Made by a program: the position numbers and the translations under genes
Shown: positions 22,141 to 32,889 of the stretch, piece after piece
Layout: each line of letters begins with the position of its first letter
Numbering within the stretch: the stretch's first letter is position 1
From: Talpa occidentalis
Taxonomy: Eukaryota > Chordata > Mammalia > Eulipotyphla > Talpidae
Direction: 5' to 3'
Assembly (NCBI RefSeq): GCF_014898055.3
Contig: NW_023601543.1
Location: forward strand, 64,183,782-64,247,781
Length of the DNA: 64,000 bases
The notes under the pieces: generated by a model
Databases searched by the model: none
What the model was told of the DNA's origin: nothing
What the model saw: the letters and a program-made list of their open reading frames with translations, nothing else

Positions 22141-23029
22141 AGTGGGTCATGGGTGTCAAATGGTGAACTGCTAAGCAGGAGAAGGAGGTCCCCCAAGCGT
22201 GGGCTGCGTGAGCCTCCCTCGTCTGTCCCTGCAGGGCTGTTCATCTCTGTGCGCCTCGAGGGAGGGTGGGTGAAGGTGGCTTTTCTGTCCCCGGGCAGCT
22301 GCCCGCACATTTGTTGGGAATCCTGAGACCACCCGGCATCCTGAGACGTGCTCAGAACCAGGGTGCTCCCGCCCACCTGCGGGGCCAGGCCGTCTGCAGG
22401 CGGCCCTGGCAGATTAGCCCTGAGACCGGCCCCTGTTTAATGAGTGTGGCGCCTGGTGTGTGGCTGAGCCCCCGCTTGTTTAGACAGCCTCGCTGGCTGC
22501 GCCACGTGTCTCCCGCAGCAGGCCGGGAGGGGCAGGCCCCCGAGGAGGCCAGTTCCTTTATTCTTGCGGAACCGAGTTCTGGCTTGCCGGGGGCTCGGGT
22601 CACAGGGTCTTGGCCAAGGCCAGCTGGGGCCCAGAGAGTCTTATTTCCTGAGGGGTTGGGGCCTGCCAATGGGATGACAGGAGGTGGGGGACACTCGGGG
22701 ATGCAGGTGACCAGACAGCAGGGGTCACCCCCAGCCCCTCACTTCCCTGACAGGCCTCAGGAGCTGAGTGCGATCCCATTGCTCCAGCTCCCTGGGTTTT
22801 CATGTTTGATTGCTTTTCAGCGTGGCTGCAAAGCACAGGCACGCAGGAGCCATTTGGCGTGCACTGACTGGGCCCCTCGTTAGTGGAACAGTGGGGGAGC
22901 GAGTGGCTTTCCCAAGGTCCTGATTTCTGAAGCAGGTCTAAAAGCCTTGGCCCTGTCTACTCTTAGCAGGGCGTCTAGGCAGGGGGCTTCAACTTGGCCC
23001 TGCTTCTCCTCCTGCTGTTTATACTCCAC
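22141..23029. other. GC-rich sequence with moderate CpG content
   Basis: CpGs are more frequent around 22190-22600 than elsewhere, though not dense enough for me to call an island. A plus-strand frame of 205 codons (22266-22883) spans it. The product is Gly/Pro/Ala-rich with no domain I recognise, and the opposite strand is also open for 105 codons, so I do not call a gene. Confidence 0.35.
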
Positions 23030-23610
23030 CTGGCAGCCAGAGTGAACTTTTTAATTTTTATTTTGCAAACTTTTGATTTTGAAATAATTTTGCATTTGAA
23101 AAGTGGAAAAACCAGTGGCAAGAGTTCCCGTATCCTCTTCACGCGGATGGTCCAAATGTGAGCATTTTACCACTTTCTTCTTCCCCCCCAGCCCAGAGTC
23201 TTTGAGATTCTGTTGCATACATGATACTAATATTTGTCCCTGAATTTTTCAAGATATAGTCCCTATAAAAGCATAAATGGAACAAAGAATCTCTCTTAAA
23301 ATAACCCCAGTACAGTCTATGAAGGTCAGGATGTTAACCCGATGGGACAATTTTATTGAAACCTCATTTGTCCCACTAATGTCCTAAAGAACAATATTTT
23401 TCTGGCCCAGAATCCCTCTAGAATGGCACATTGCATTCAGCTGTTGTGTCTCCTGAGCCTCCTGTCATCTGGCGTAGTTGCTCAGCCTGCCTTTGTCTTT
23501 CACCCCGCGGACGCTTTGAAGGGCAAGGGTCGGTTATTTTGTAGCCTGTCCCTGCCTTTGGCTTTGTCTGATGTTTCCTATGGCTGGATTCGGGTTCTGC
23601 ATATTTGACA
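23030..23610 (-). mobile_element. L1 3'-end relic, reverse orientation
   Basis: The reverse complement of an old L1 3' region is recognisable: TTGAAATAATTTTGCATTTG, AGAACAATATTTTTCTGG, CATTGCATTCAGCTGTTGTG, and TTTGTCTGATGTTTCC then GGATTCGGGTTCTGCAT. The copy is heavily diverged. Confidence 0.7.
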
Positions 23611-23924
23611 GACCCCCCACCGGACCGTCGTAGCGCCTCATGTCAGGAGGCCCGGGATGTCTGTTGGATGCAGGGCTGGTCGTGTTCGCTTGGATGGCTT
23701 GGTTCAGCCACTGTCTGCCAGGTTCCTCCACCATGTTCCGATTCTCCCTCTGCAATGAGCTGCTATTGTATGGGCAGAGCAATCTTGGAGAATTCCCGAA
23801 CCTCAGCTGAAACCCATCTCCTTAACTTGGTACCCAGGCCTGAGGTGCCCTGCTCCCGTGGTGTCTGTGCCGTCACCTCCTGTCACCTTCCCGGGAGCTG
23901 CAGGCACGCTGGCCTTCCCGCTGA
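23611..23924. other. Unique non-coding sequence
   Basis: Nothing recognised. Confidence 0.4.
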
Positions 23925-24292
23925 TCCTAGAACACACGGGCTCCTTCCTGCCTCACGGCCTTCGTGCTAGTGGCTCCCTTTGCCCAAGTGCTCTTCTGCC
24001 CGTACCTGCCTTCTTGTGTCCTGCTCTCAGCTTATAGGTCTCCTGAGGGAGGCCTCCCCTGCCCAGCCACATAAAGGAGCTCCACCACAGCACCCTGCTT
24101 TGGTTCTTGGCGTAGGACGTGCTACCATCTGCCATTTGCTCATTTGTTTGCCGGCTGTCTGTCTCCTCCAGAAGCAGGAAGCGGAGATATCGTGTACCTT
24201 GCCCAGTGCGGTGCCTGTGCGCCCAGGGCAGGGCCTGGCCCTCAGCCGTGGGATGCATACTGATAGAGAATTTGCTGAATGAATGCCTGACG
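23925..24292 (+). repeat. L2 LINE 3'-end relic
   Basis: CTGCCTCACGGCCTTCGTGC, then CTTTGCCCAAGTGCTCTTC, CTGAGGGAGGCCTCCCCTG, a gap, GGGCAGGGCCTGGCCCTCAG and TTTGCTGAATGAATGCC follow the L2 3' region in order. Confidence 0.7.
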
Positions 24293-24527
24293 AAGGATTG
24301 CTCAGGAGCACCTTGCGAGCTAGGGTCCTAACCCGGAAGTCCTGGAGTTCTGCCAGATCATCTATGTTGGCCACAGTGCAGCTCTGCTGGGCTTGCACGC
24401 AAGTAGGGCAGATGGCAGCGGGGCAGCCTGGGGTTTCCTGCATGGAGCCCCCGGGGGAGCGAGAGGACACAGTGCGGAGCATGAGATGGGGTGGGAATGT
24501 GACCTGCAGTACTTGCCCTCCCTTCCG
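24293..24527. other. Unique non-coding sequence
   Basis: Nothing recognised. Confidence 0.4.
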
Positions 24528-24650
24528 CCTGCCCCCTGTCTTCCTCCTTCTCTCCCTCCTTCCCTCTGTCCCTCCTTTCCTTTCCCCATCCTCGCTCCTG
24601 CACTTCCTACCCCTCCCTTCCTCCCTTCTTTTATTTCTCCCCCCTGAAAG
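24528..24650. repeat. Polypyrimidine tract (plus strand)
   Basis: About 120 bp consist almost entirely of C and T, in TCCCTCC and CTTCC-type units, with few interruptions. The complementary strand reads as a false Arg/Glu/Gly-rich frame. It is low-complexity DNA. Confidence 0.85.
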
Positions 24651-25204
24651 AGTCGGGGCTAGGCATAGAGGGTGGGGGTCAGACATGAATATACTTAGAC
24701 GCAAAGCACACAGATAGCCCTCAGGAAGGCCTACAGATGCTGGCAGTTGCAGAATAGCAGGAATTGCCAGGCAGCCGGGCCAGCAGAATGCAGGCGGACA
24801 GGCTCCTTCTGAAGAGAGAGAGGCTGCCAGGTTTCAGCTTCAGGGAAACATGCAGGGGTGTCAGGCAATTGTCTTCAACTCCCCTGTGCCCCGGCCAAAG
24901 GGTTCCCCCACCTGTCCCAGCTCTTGCTGCCTGGCAGGGAAATACACACCCAGGCAGGTCTGGTACCCTCTGGGAGAGTTTCATTCAGCCCACAGGATTG
25001 CGGAGACAGGGTGACGCTTAACTCCAGGGGAGAGGTGTCGGGATGGGCTTTTTAACAAGTGTTCCCCCATCACATTGTCTGGAGGGGATCCCTGCATGAG
25101 GATGTGTCGGGATAAAGGTCTCCTCTAAGTTAACAACAGGGAAGATGGCCCAGGGTATGCTTTCTCCCCACACTCCCCCATCTCTGTTTCTCTTGGGAGC
25201 GTGT
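24651..25204. other. Unique non-coding sequence
   Basis: Nothing recognised. Confidence 0.4.
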
Positions 25205-25900
25205 TAATCCACCAGGGCTGCCAGGACAGAATCCTATAGACTGGGTGACTCAACCAGCAGTGAAATTAAATTTCTCGGGCCTCCCCTGGTGGCGCAGCAG
25301 TTGAGCGCTGGGCTGCGAAGCTGCCCACAGTCTCTGCAGCGCCGGTTCGATCCCCCGCTGCCGGTGAGGGTCCCACATGGCGCGCACATGGTCCCACATG
25401 GTCCCACCTCTCCTGTCGCCCGCTGCTCCCCTCAGCAGTGTACTTCAGTCAATCTGCCTGTTCTGCTCCCCGCTCTGGCTCTGGTGAATTCTCTTACCCT
25501 CCTGCACTTCTGACTGTACCCAGTGCTTGTATAAATAAATAAATAAATTTAAAAAAAAAGAAATTAAATTTCTAATGGTTCTGGAGGTTGGAGGTTGGAG
25601 TCCCAGATCAAGGTTTCAGTGGGTTTGGTTTCTCCTGAGGCCTCTCTGCTGGGCCTGCAGCAGGCCACCTCCTTGCTGTCTTCTCACGTGGCCTTTCCTC
25701 TGTGTAAGTGCAGGCAGAGCAAGTGTTCTGGGCTCTTCTACTAAGGCAACCAATCCTAGCAGATGAAGGCCCCATCCTCATGACATCATTTAACCTTAAT
25801 TACCTCCCGAAAGGCCCCATCTCAAAACACAGTCACATTGCAGATTAGGGTGTCAACATATGGATCTGGCGGGGAGAGACACCGTTTAGTCTATAACAGA
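25205..25900 (-). mobile_element. MLT1 (MaLR) solo LTR split by a SINE
   Basis: The left piece (25205-25275) reads TTAATCCACCAGGGCTGCCAGGAC..GACTGGGTGACTCAA. The right piece (25560-25900) reads TTCTAATGGTTCTGGAGG, CAGATCAAGGTTTCAGTGGG, CACGTGGCCTTTCCTCTG, TCATTTAACCTTAATTACC and GTCTATAACAG. Both match one reverse-oriented MLT1 LTR, continuous once the SINE at 25276-25559 is removed. Confidence 0.85.
25276..25559 (+). mobile_element. Lineage-specific tRNA-derived SINE, head A / tail A
   Basis: Exact target duplication GAAATTAAATTTCT lies at 25262-25275 and 25560-25573. The A box TGGCGCAGCAG is at 25290-25300 and the B box GTTCGATCC at 25345-25353, both fitting the Pol III consensus. A small internal duplication (CACATGGTCC repeated near 25375-25405) is private to this copy. 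Tail: GTATAAATAAATAAATAAATT and an A run. Confidence 0.96.
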
Positions 25901-26184
25901 GAGGGGTTCTCTTAGCACAGAGGTGTGGAGATTCTCCCGTAGGTAGGTAGTTCTCTGGGGGGGAGTTTCTCATCCCTCTTATAGAGTTGTTAGGGCTTAA
26001 GAAAATCCTCCCAGAAATGTCAGGGTCCACTTAGATCACATTGCTGACTTTAATACAGTGAAACCTAGGCCCTTTGAGGTGGGCTCTAGAAAGAAACTTC
26101 AGGTGGCAAGATGGGGAATGAGGAGTGCTGCCTATGGAACCAAGGCCTGGGATTCTGGTGTGCAGTTCATCTTCTCCCTTGTCT
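25901..26184. other. Unique non-coding sequence
   Basis: Nothing recognised. Confidence 0.4.
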
Positions 26185-26345
26185 CTGTGTGTGAGTACAC
26201 ATGTGTGTACACACCCATGCACACAAACCCATGCCACTCACACACACCCATGCACATACCATATACATGCACATACCAAACACATGCACACACACTCCCA
26301 CATCCACACCCATGCATACCCATGCACACATCCACACATCTGCCT
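26185..26345. repeat. Degenerate CA-rich satellite-like repeat
   Basis: The block is built from imperfect CACACCCATG- and CACATCCACAC-like units. It looks like an old CA microsatellite that expanded and then decayed. Confidence 0.85.
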
Positions 26346-26597
26346 GCTCTAATTAGAACTGCCAGGCATAGAGGGGCAACTGACTCCCTTTGCCCTGAGC
26401 TCCCCCACCTTTGGACTTGACACCACCAACCTGTGCACCCTTGGGCTCTCTAACTAAAGTGTGGCCTGAGATCCCTTCTTTCTTTTCAGGACCCACTTGA
26501 ATAAAGTTGGAACTTTCCAGAAACCTCACTGGCAGCAGGGTACCCTTGCATAGGCGGGCATGCAGGCTTGGGAAGCAGAAGTGGTGGCTGCTGCAAT
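26346..26597. other. Unique non-coding sequence
   Basis: Nothing recognised. Confidence 0.4.
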
Positions 26598-27045
26598 GAT
26601 CACTTGCTATAAATAACAAAGCACCCCAAAACTTAGTAGCTTCAAATAATGGCAACATTCATTTTATTCATGAATGCACAACTTGGAGAGGGCTCAGCAG
26701 GAATAGCTCATCTCTGCTCGAAGCTGGGCCTGGACTATCTGAAGCCTTGTTCAGCCACACGTTGGGCATGAATGCTGGCCGTAGGCCGGGGTGTCAGCTG
26801 GACTCGTGCATCAGACAGTCTACATGTGGCCTCTCCAAGTGGCTCTTGGCTTCCTCACAGCACAGCAGCCAGGTTCCAAGGGCAAGCGCCCCAAGAGAGA
26901 GAGCCAGGTGGAAGCTGTTATACCTTTTACGACCTGGTCTTGGAAGTCACCCAGCATCACTCCCACCCAATTCTATTTGTCAGAAGCCAGTCACTAAGTT
27001 TGGCCTGCATTCAAGGGGAAGTGATTGGAATCTACCTCTTGATGG
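26598..27045 (-). mobile_element. Old MLT1-like LTR, reverse orientation
   Basis: AAATAACAAAGCACCCCAAAAC then TTAGTAGCTTCAAATAATGG opens the element. GGGCCTGGACTATCTGAAGCC and 'GTCAGAAGCCAGTCACTAAG' occur further in. The layout is the same as the copies at 3880 and 61200. Confidence 0.6.
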
Positions 27046-27769
27046 AAGGAAGGTCAAAGAATTTGCAGCCCTGCTTGAAGACCACCGGAGTGGCTCACAG
27101 CTTCCTTCCCATTCACGAGGACTTGAGGCCCTGCCCTTCCCAATGCCCGGTCTCTCTCTTCACCATCTAACACCCAGCAGCGCCTTTGTGGAAGCCAGCT
27201 CAGAAGCGAGAGCCACACTTTCTCTGATGAGGGCCAGACCAAGACTCAGAAACACTCTGCTACTCTGCTCAGGGGACGCTACTGTGCTCCTTCAGACAGG
27301 GAAGCCATGGGTTTCTTCGTAGAACACCATTTGGCTGCAAGTCACAGAGCAGTGTGAACAAAGTTGAAGCGTGTTCCTCTCTTTCCAGCAGCCTATGCCT
27401 GACATGGTTGTTCCACTTCATGAAGTCCTTAGGAAAACCCTCCTCGTGAACCCTAACCCCTTCTATCCTGCTCCTCTGCCACGCGAGGCCTCCCATGCCT
27501 CGGTCACCTCAGGGTCCAAGATGGCCACCGCAGCTGCCTTCTGGCCAGCAGCGAAGAGGAAAGGATGCAGCAGCAGCAGCAGCAACACGGGGTTCTCAGA
27601 GCTGTCACGTGATACTTCTGATTCTATCTCATTGGCCAGAACATATCCACTCTGAGCTGTGAGAGGCTGGGAAATGGAATCTTTCTTTGGGGTAGCTGGA
27701 TGCCCAGCTCCAATGGCTGATTCGCTCTGCGTGAAAAAAAGGGAGACAGGATACTGTGGGCTAAGAAGC
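27046..27769. other. Unique sequence with (CAG)5
   Basis: Five CAG units lie at 27568-27582. They fall in an open frame of 94 codons with no known domain, so I do not call a coding repeat. Confidence 0.45.
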
Positions 27770-28060
27770 AGACTCTGCCAAACTTATTAATTAAAACATT
27801 TATGCACAGACAGATTTACTCACTAATTTACCTCCCCGGGCTGTAGAAAAAAATAATGGTCTAAAAAATGGCCAAATGTCTTACACATTTTTTTGTAGTT
27901 CTTTAACTCACATCCGTTTTCTTTGGCAATTTCTCAAGTCAGACCATGTGGTGGGGGAAGCATTTTAAAGGGTTTACAAATATATAATAAAATGAATCAT
28001 TGTTTGCGGTAAGTAGGAAAGTTACACCATGCTTTATTTGGTTTCAGAATTTCAGCTGAT
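27770..28060. promoter_or_regulatory. Candidate AT-rich regulatory island
   Basis: Repeat-free AT-rich stretch holding the homeodomain-type palindrome TTAATTAA (27787-27794) and CATTTATGCAC. Function is inferred from composition and motifs. Conservation was not tested. Confidence 0.25.
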
Positions 28061-28417
28061 CATAACTATATGTGTGTATTACAAAAATACCCAAAGAGAG
28101 GGGTCAGTGCCAGCCAGGGGTGTTTTTAAAATTTCCATATAAGGTTGCTGTTTACTTTGGTAGGAGCTTGTGGAAACTTGCGTCAACTGGCATGGGTATT
28201 TCTATTTATTCCAGTGGTATTTTAGACCCTCTAACAGACTGGTGCCCTGGGTAGCTGCCCAGCTGGCCTGCCCAGCTAGTTCGGTGTCTGAGGACACTAG
28301 GAGGGGCTTTACAATTTAGCGAAGACCTGCCCAGGAGGTGTGGCCTCAGCCTTATGGTGCCCAGTAGGTGAAATGTGCCTCTGTCTACTGGCTCCACCCT
28401 GATATTCATGTATGAAA
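28061..28417. other. Unique non-coding sequence
   Basis: Nothing recognised. Confidence 0.4.
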
Positions 28418-28651
28418 TTAGATTAATTTCCGTTGCTGCAACAACGTGCCACACATTGGGTGGTTTGAAGAATAGAACTGTATTATCTCATGGTTCTAGG
28501 GGCTGGAAGTCTGAGATCAAAGTGTCAGCTGGATCATACTCATTCTGAAGGTGCTGGGGAAGGTTCTGTTCCAGGCTTCTCTCCCAGCTTCTGGTACTTC
28601 CTTGGCTGTGGCTGCATAATTCCGTTTTCCCTGGCATTTTCCCCACGTGCA

Positions 28652-28686
<35 letters not shown>

Positions 28687-28868
28687 ACCTTCCCTTTTTA
28701 TGGGATACCAGTCACATTGGATTTGGGTCCACCCTACTCTAGTATGACTTCATCTTAATTAGTTCTGTTTGCAATAATCCTATTTCCTAATACAGTTGTA
28801 TTTTGAGTTACTGGGGATTAAGATATCAACATATGAGTTTTGGAGGGAGTCACAATTCAGCCCATAAT
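28418..28868 (-). mobile_element. MLT1 (MaLR) solo LTR, reverse orientation
   Basis: It runs from TTTCCGTTGCTGCAACAACG and TTATCTCATGGTTCTAGGGG, through ATACCAGTCACATTGGATTTG, to ATATCAACATATGAGTTTTGG and TCACAATTCAGCCCATAA. A TG microsatellite has grown inside it. Confidence 0.82.
28654..28683. repeat. (TG)15 microsatellite inside MLT1
   Basis: An uninterrupted run of TG dinucleotides within the LTR. It is likely length-polymorphic. Confidence 0.95.
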
Positions 28869-28885
28869 AAATACATCCATCTATA

Positions 28886-28926
28886 GTGTGAGAGTGCATG
28901 CGCACGCGCGTGTGTGCATATGTGTT
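28886..28926. repeat. Alternating purine-pyrimidine tract
   Basis: GTGCATGCGCACGCGCGTGTGTGC and its flanks alternate purine and pyrimidine almost without break, including CGCGCG. Such DNA can adopt the Z form under supercoiling. Confidence 0.8.
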
Positions 28927-31019
28927 ATCTTTGCAGACTCTAGCCTAAAGCTTTCTGATTGGGGTATGTGTGTGTTTGGTTTCCACCAGTGATAGCAAGA
29001 TGGCTGATGGGAAAGTGGTCCATAGCGAGGCCTCTGGAGTCTTGGGAGGGACTGAAATTGGACAACCAACCACGTGCATTATCTAGAGAAGCGGCATTTG
29101 CGGTCTATGAGAATGGGGACTAGAGGTTGTTTTAGTTGGTTATAATGTAGCAGGTTGTTTGCAGCTATTTTCAAAGACCACTCAAAAGGTGCAGACAATG
29201 GGGAGGTGATGGTTTCCTGTGACCCAGAAACCCAGAAACAGGACAAGTTCTGGGTTGCATAATTCAGTGCTCCTTGATGCTATCAAAGATCCAGCTCTTG
29301 GCGCTGCCTTCCTGAGCGAGTCCGTGCTCGTGCTAGCTTCCCTCTTGTGCTCACAAAGGGCTTCCCAGGCTCCAGCAGTCACATTCTAATACAAGTCCCA
29401 GAGATTGCACTTTCCTTACGTCCTTTTGAAAGAGCCCCAGCAGACTTCCTCTCCCACCTCATTGGTCAGAATGGTGCCGCTGGGACAGGAAATGGAGTTG
29501 CCACAACTGACTCTGACTTATCACAGCTCCTTCTCTAGACTTGGGAGAGGCCACTTGCTCCAGATGCATGGCAGCTGCCCTTTCCCTGAACAAAATCAGG
29601 GTTAGGTTGGCAGGGAAGAAAGGAGTAGGTCTGCTGGGAAGACATCTCACCAAATCCATCACATAGTCCCTGATTCACGTGGAGGGGCAGGAGGCTTTCT
29701 CTGACGGGGGGCGTGGGGGGTGGGGCGGGGAGAGAGGGAATGCCACGTAGAATCATCAGTCGATACCGTCTTAGAATAACAGTTCTCATCAGGCACTGGG
29801 TCTGACTTTAAGCTGACAAATGATTTTCCTTCACAATAAAAGTACAAACAGAATCCTAATTAATGAATTTGCCAATAGCTGTTGCCTATTTTATGGGCCT
29901 TAGCTCAGATTCAGTGTGTGGACAGGATGAGTGAGTGTGTGTATGTGGAGGTGGCCATATATCACCCAGGGCCCAGGACAAGGACAGTCTGGCTGGGATC
30001 TTCCTGAGCAGCCCTTCCTGGGGGAGCCGAGATTGCCACAATGGCCACGTCAGCCATGCTGGCCACAGGAGCTAGGGCAGCCATGATACCCACGGGAGGC
30101 CAGTGACAGAATAGACTGTCCCCAGCTCGGTGTTGCTGCTGCTACTGCTTATGACTGAGAACACTAACATTTTCCTCAAGAGGTCATTGGTCCAAACCGT
30201 TGACACCACTGAATGGGCAGTTCACCTTCGACTGTTTCCACCTAGGGCAAGGCCACAACCCCTTCAGTTATCTACCTGCTGTTGAGGAAATGCCTGGAAG
30301 TAATCATTCCAGTTGGGCTGGGAATGTGCCAGCATCATTTATTCAATGACTATGTGTGCGGGGTGGGGGCAAGAGGGACAATGATGCATGGAACCATCCA
30401 GGAAATAATTTGTTTCCAATTTTGGGGGTCCATATTTTCCCAGCCATTTGCAACAATTCTTCAAAACCAATTCTTTGCCTTTATACAGCATCAATAAATT
30501 AATTTCCTTTATTCTTGTCTTTGATGTGGCTGAGAAAGCCTGGTATCCTGTTCGCAATATTTGACCCTTCGGTGTTTCTTTTGTCTTCCTAGGACTGAGA
30601 TGAACTGTATAGGTTGGAACTCGATGGGACAGACCCTAGGTGAGCTCCCAAAAGGGAACTCACTGGGGTGATGTTTTCATCTTCAGGTGTAGGCACTGTT
30701 GCATAGGTTTCCCATTTCTGTGTACATCAGTGCCATTTAAATGCTTCATTTCCTTCAAAATCTTAGAATGACTGTAACTCAGTCTTGCCAACTTATAATA
30801 GTAGGGTTTCCATGTTCTTTACTGACGTTGTTTTTCATGACAATTTGTTACTTAGGAAGTTAAACATGGCTGTCATTTCTGTGTTTCTCCCAAGTTCTCT
30901 GTCTTCATTTCCTCTTGCTACCATGGCCTCTTGGGCCTAGAAGTTTCTGAGTTCCATCCATGTCCTGCATAGACTATGGTCCCATGTCTTCTTGGCTGGT
31001 CTGGTAAGAGGGCCTCAGT
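28927..31019. other. Unique non-coding sequence
   Basis: About 2 kb with no recognisable repeat. A splice-like pair at 30591/30640 encloses 47 bp and is reported as a finding. No coding exon is called. Confidence 0.4.
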
Positions 31020-31160
31020 GGCCCCCACTTGCTGCTGTTAGTTACTACTCTGGGACCATGTTTCCCCATCTTTAAAGTGGGTCTTGTGAAGATGGAACTG
31101 ATAATACTTGCAAGTGTCTACGGTGTGCCTGGCATGTAATAGGAACTAAAAATTTACCAT
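31020..31160 (+). repeat. MIR SINE fragment
   Basis: TTCCCCATCTTTAAAGTGGG, GATGGAACTGATAATACTTG and GTGTGCCTGGCATGTAATAGG fit the plus-strand MIR core and 3' part. Confidence 0.7.
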
Positions 31161-31437
31161 TCCCATTCCATTTCTGTGCATGGCTACCCACTTCCAACTG
31201 CCAGAAACTGCACCTCCTAGCTTGAGGTCATTCTTTGGATACCAGAGCTCTCTTTGCCTGTATGGCCAGCACCTGGAAGTGCCGAGGAATAAGTGGCCTC
31301 TGGAACAGCCCATAAACAAAGACTGCTAGGAGTCCGCACCTGAGGACCCTGGTAGGGAGAACTCTATGTGCTCAATACTGCGCCCTCAGGTTCCCAGGGG
31401 GATTGAGCTCCAGCTGCCCATGGTACTAACTTGCTTG
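31161..31437. other. Unique non-coding sequence
   Basis: Nothing recognised. Confidence 0.4.
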
Positions 31438-31448
31438 AAAACTCACTT

Positions 31449-31723
31449 TTTTTTTTTTAAAGATTTATTTTTATTATTTATTTATATAAGCACTGGGTAC
31501 AGTCAGAAGCGCGGGAGGGTGAGAGAATTCACCAGAGCCAGAGCAGGGAGCAGAACAGGCAGACTGATGAAATACACTGCTGAGGAGAGCAGCGGGTGCC
31601 ACAGGAGAGTTCTGTAGCACCATGTGGGACCCTCACTGGCGGCCGGGGATTGAACCGGTGCTGCAGAGGCTGAGGGCAGCTTCACAGCCCAGCGCTCAAC
31701 CGCTGTGCCACTGGGGAGGTCCA
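31449..31723 (-). mobile_element. Lineage-specific tRNA-derived SINE, head A / tail A
   Basis: Minus-strand copy. The tail appears as TTATTTATATAAGCACTGGG and the head as CAACCGCTGTGCCACTGGGG, with a slightly altered B box (GGGATTGAACCGG). Target duplication AAAACTCACTT is at 31438-31448 and 31724-31734. Confidence 0.94.
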
Positions 31724-31734
31724 AAAACTCACTT

Positions 31735-32154
31735 ATTGGTTCCTTTTCCTCCTGGTCTCATTTTACCACTCTTCTCTCAGTGTTTCTGAACATCTCCCCA
31801 TAAACCACAGCACGCAAATCCTTGTCTTAGAGTGTACTTCTGGAGAAACTCAAAGTAGGGCATTTTCTCTAGCTGTCCTCCTCGACTCTGGTACTCATCT
31901 CCAAATTGCCTTCTGGACAACCTGTACTTACATCAAACTCCACACATATAAAACTATACTTACTTTCTTCTCCATCAAGCAAGCCCAATTTTCCTGTCTT
32001 TCCCAAAGCTTTCCGTAGTCACCTCATTTCCCCCAGTCATTCAAGGCAGAAATGTGGACGTTATTCCATCATATTGAGTCATTATTGTCAACAAATATTT
32101 ATTAAGCCCCTTGTGTGGGAGAGCTATTCTGGCTGATCCCCGAGCCATGACTGT
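31735..32154. other. Mostly unassigned, possible L2/L3 trace
   Basis: CATTATTGTCAACAAATATTTATTAAGCCCC (near 32080) resembles an old repeat core. The rest is unassigned. Confidence 0.35.
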
Positions 32155-32560
32155 CTTTGCTTGACGGCATTCTTTCTCTCATCCCTTGTGCCCTCCTCAC
32201 ACCAATCTCCTGTCCTGCCTGTTGCCATCTTCCAGAAGAGACATCTAATGATTCTATCATTCCCTGTTTTTGCTCAAAATTCATCCATGGCTCCCCACTG
32301 GCTGCTGAAGAAAGGCAGAGCTCCACAGTTGGGGAGGGAAGGCCCTGGGCCTTCCCTTCTCAATACCAACCCCTGAACTAACCCAAATGCTCCACCCTTT
32401 ACTGTTCCCAAGAGTCATTGCTGCTTCCGGTGACCAAGGCTTTGTGCCTACTAAATTCTACCCACACATTAGGGCTCAGATTAAATCCCATTTCCTCCGT
32501 TGCAGCTCACTCCCACTGAGCAGGAGCTCTTCTTCTGTTGTTTGTGGTGTGATTGGAAAC
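32155..32560 (+). repeat. Old LINE 3' relic (L2/CR1 type)
   Basis: TTTTTGCTCAAAATTCATCC, ATGGCTCCCCACTGGCTGC, CCAAGGCTTTGTGCCTAC and GATTAAATCCCATTTCCTCC are in the order seen in old L2/CR1-type 3' ends. The family assignment is tentative. Confidence 0.5.
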
Positions 32561-32765
32561 TCTGAGCTTTATTCATTTATTCAATAAAGCACTATGTCCC
32601 AGGCACCCTGCTCATTATCAGTGGGGATATATTGACGAATAAAATAAGTGTGATCCTTGCCCTCACAGAACTCACAGGACAGTGGGGGAGGAGATAGAAC
32701 TCAAATAATCACAGAAATGTAAAATTATAAATCATGTTAAGGTCTATGAGGAATAGACAAGGTGT
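32561..32765 (+). repeat. Old L2/MIR-era repeat
   Basis: TTCATTTATTCAATAAAGCACTATGTCCCAGGCACC leads to 'GATCCTTGCCCTCACAGAAC' and GGACAGTGGGGGAGGAGATAG. It belongs to the same family as the fragments at 3036, 42181 and 60564. Confidence 0.6.
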
Positions 32766-32889
32766 TAGCGGGAAGCCACACAAGGTGAAAGCTAATTTAG
32801 ATGGGAGGTGCTCCCGGACATGAAGTATGAGCAGGAGAAAGCTAGACTAAGGGTTGAAAAATAGTCGAGGTTGAATGAGCCTCTCATGA

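Noticed and set aside
22266..22883. 205-codon plus-strand open frame in GC-rich DNA
   Set aside because: Stop codons are rare in GC-rich sequence. The opposite strand is also open, the peptide is Gly/Pro/Ala-rich, and no family is recognised.
24027..24704. 225-codon minus-strand frame
   Set aside because: It spans most of an L2 relic and a polypyrimidine tract, which together explain its Arg/Glu/Lys-rich section.
25290..25353. tRNA-like A and B boxes suggesting a tRNA gene
   Set aside because: They belong to a SINE with a tail and target duplications. The region between the boxes does not fold as an intact tRNA cloverleaf.
27568..27582. (CAG)5 in an open frame considered as a polyglutamine-type tract
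   Set aside because: Only five units, with no exon evidence around it. Such runs are common by chance.
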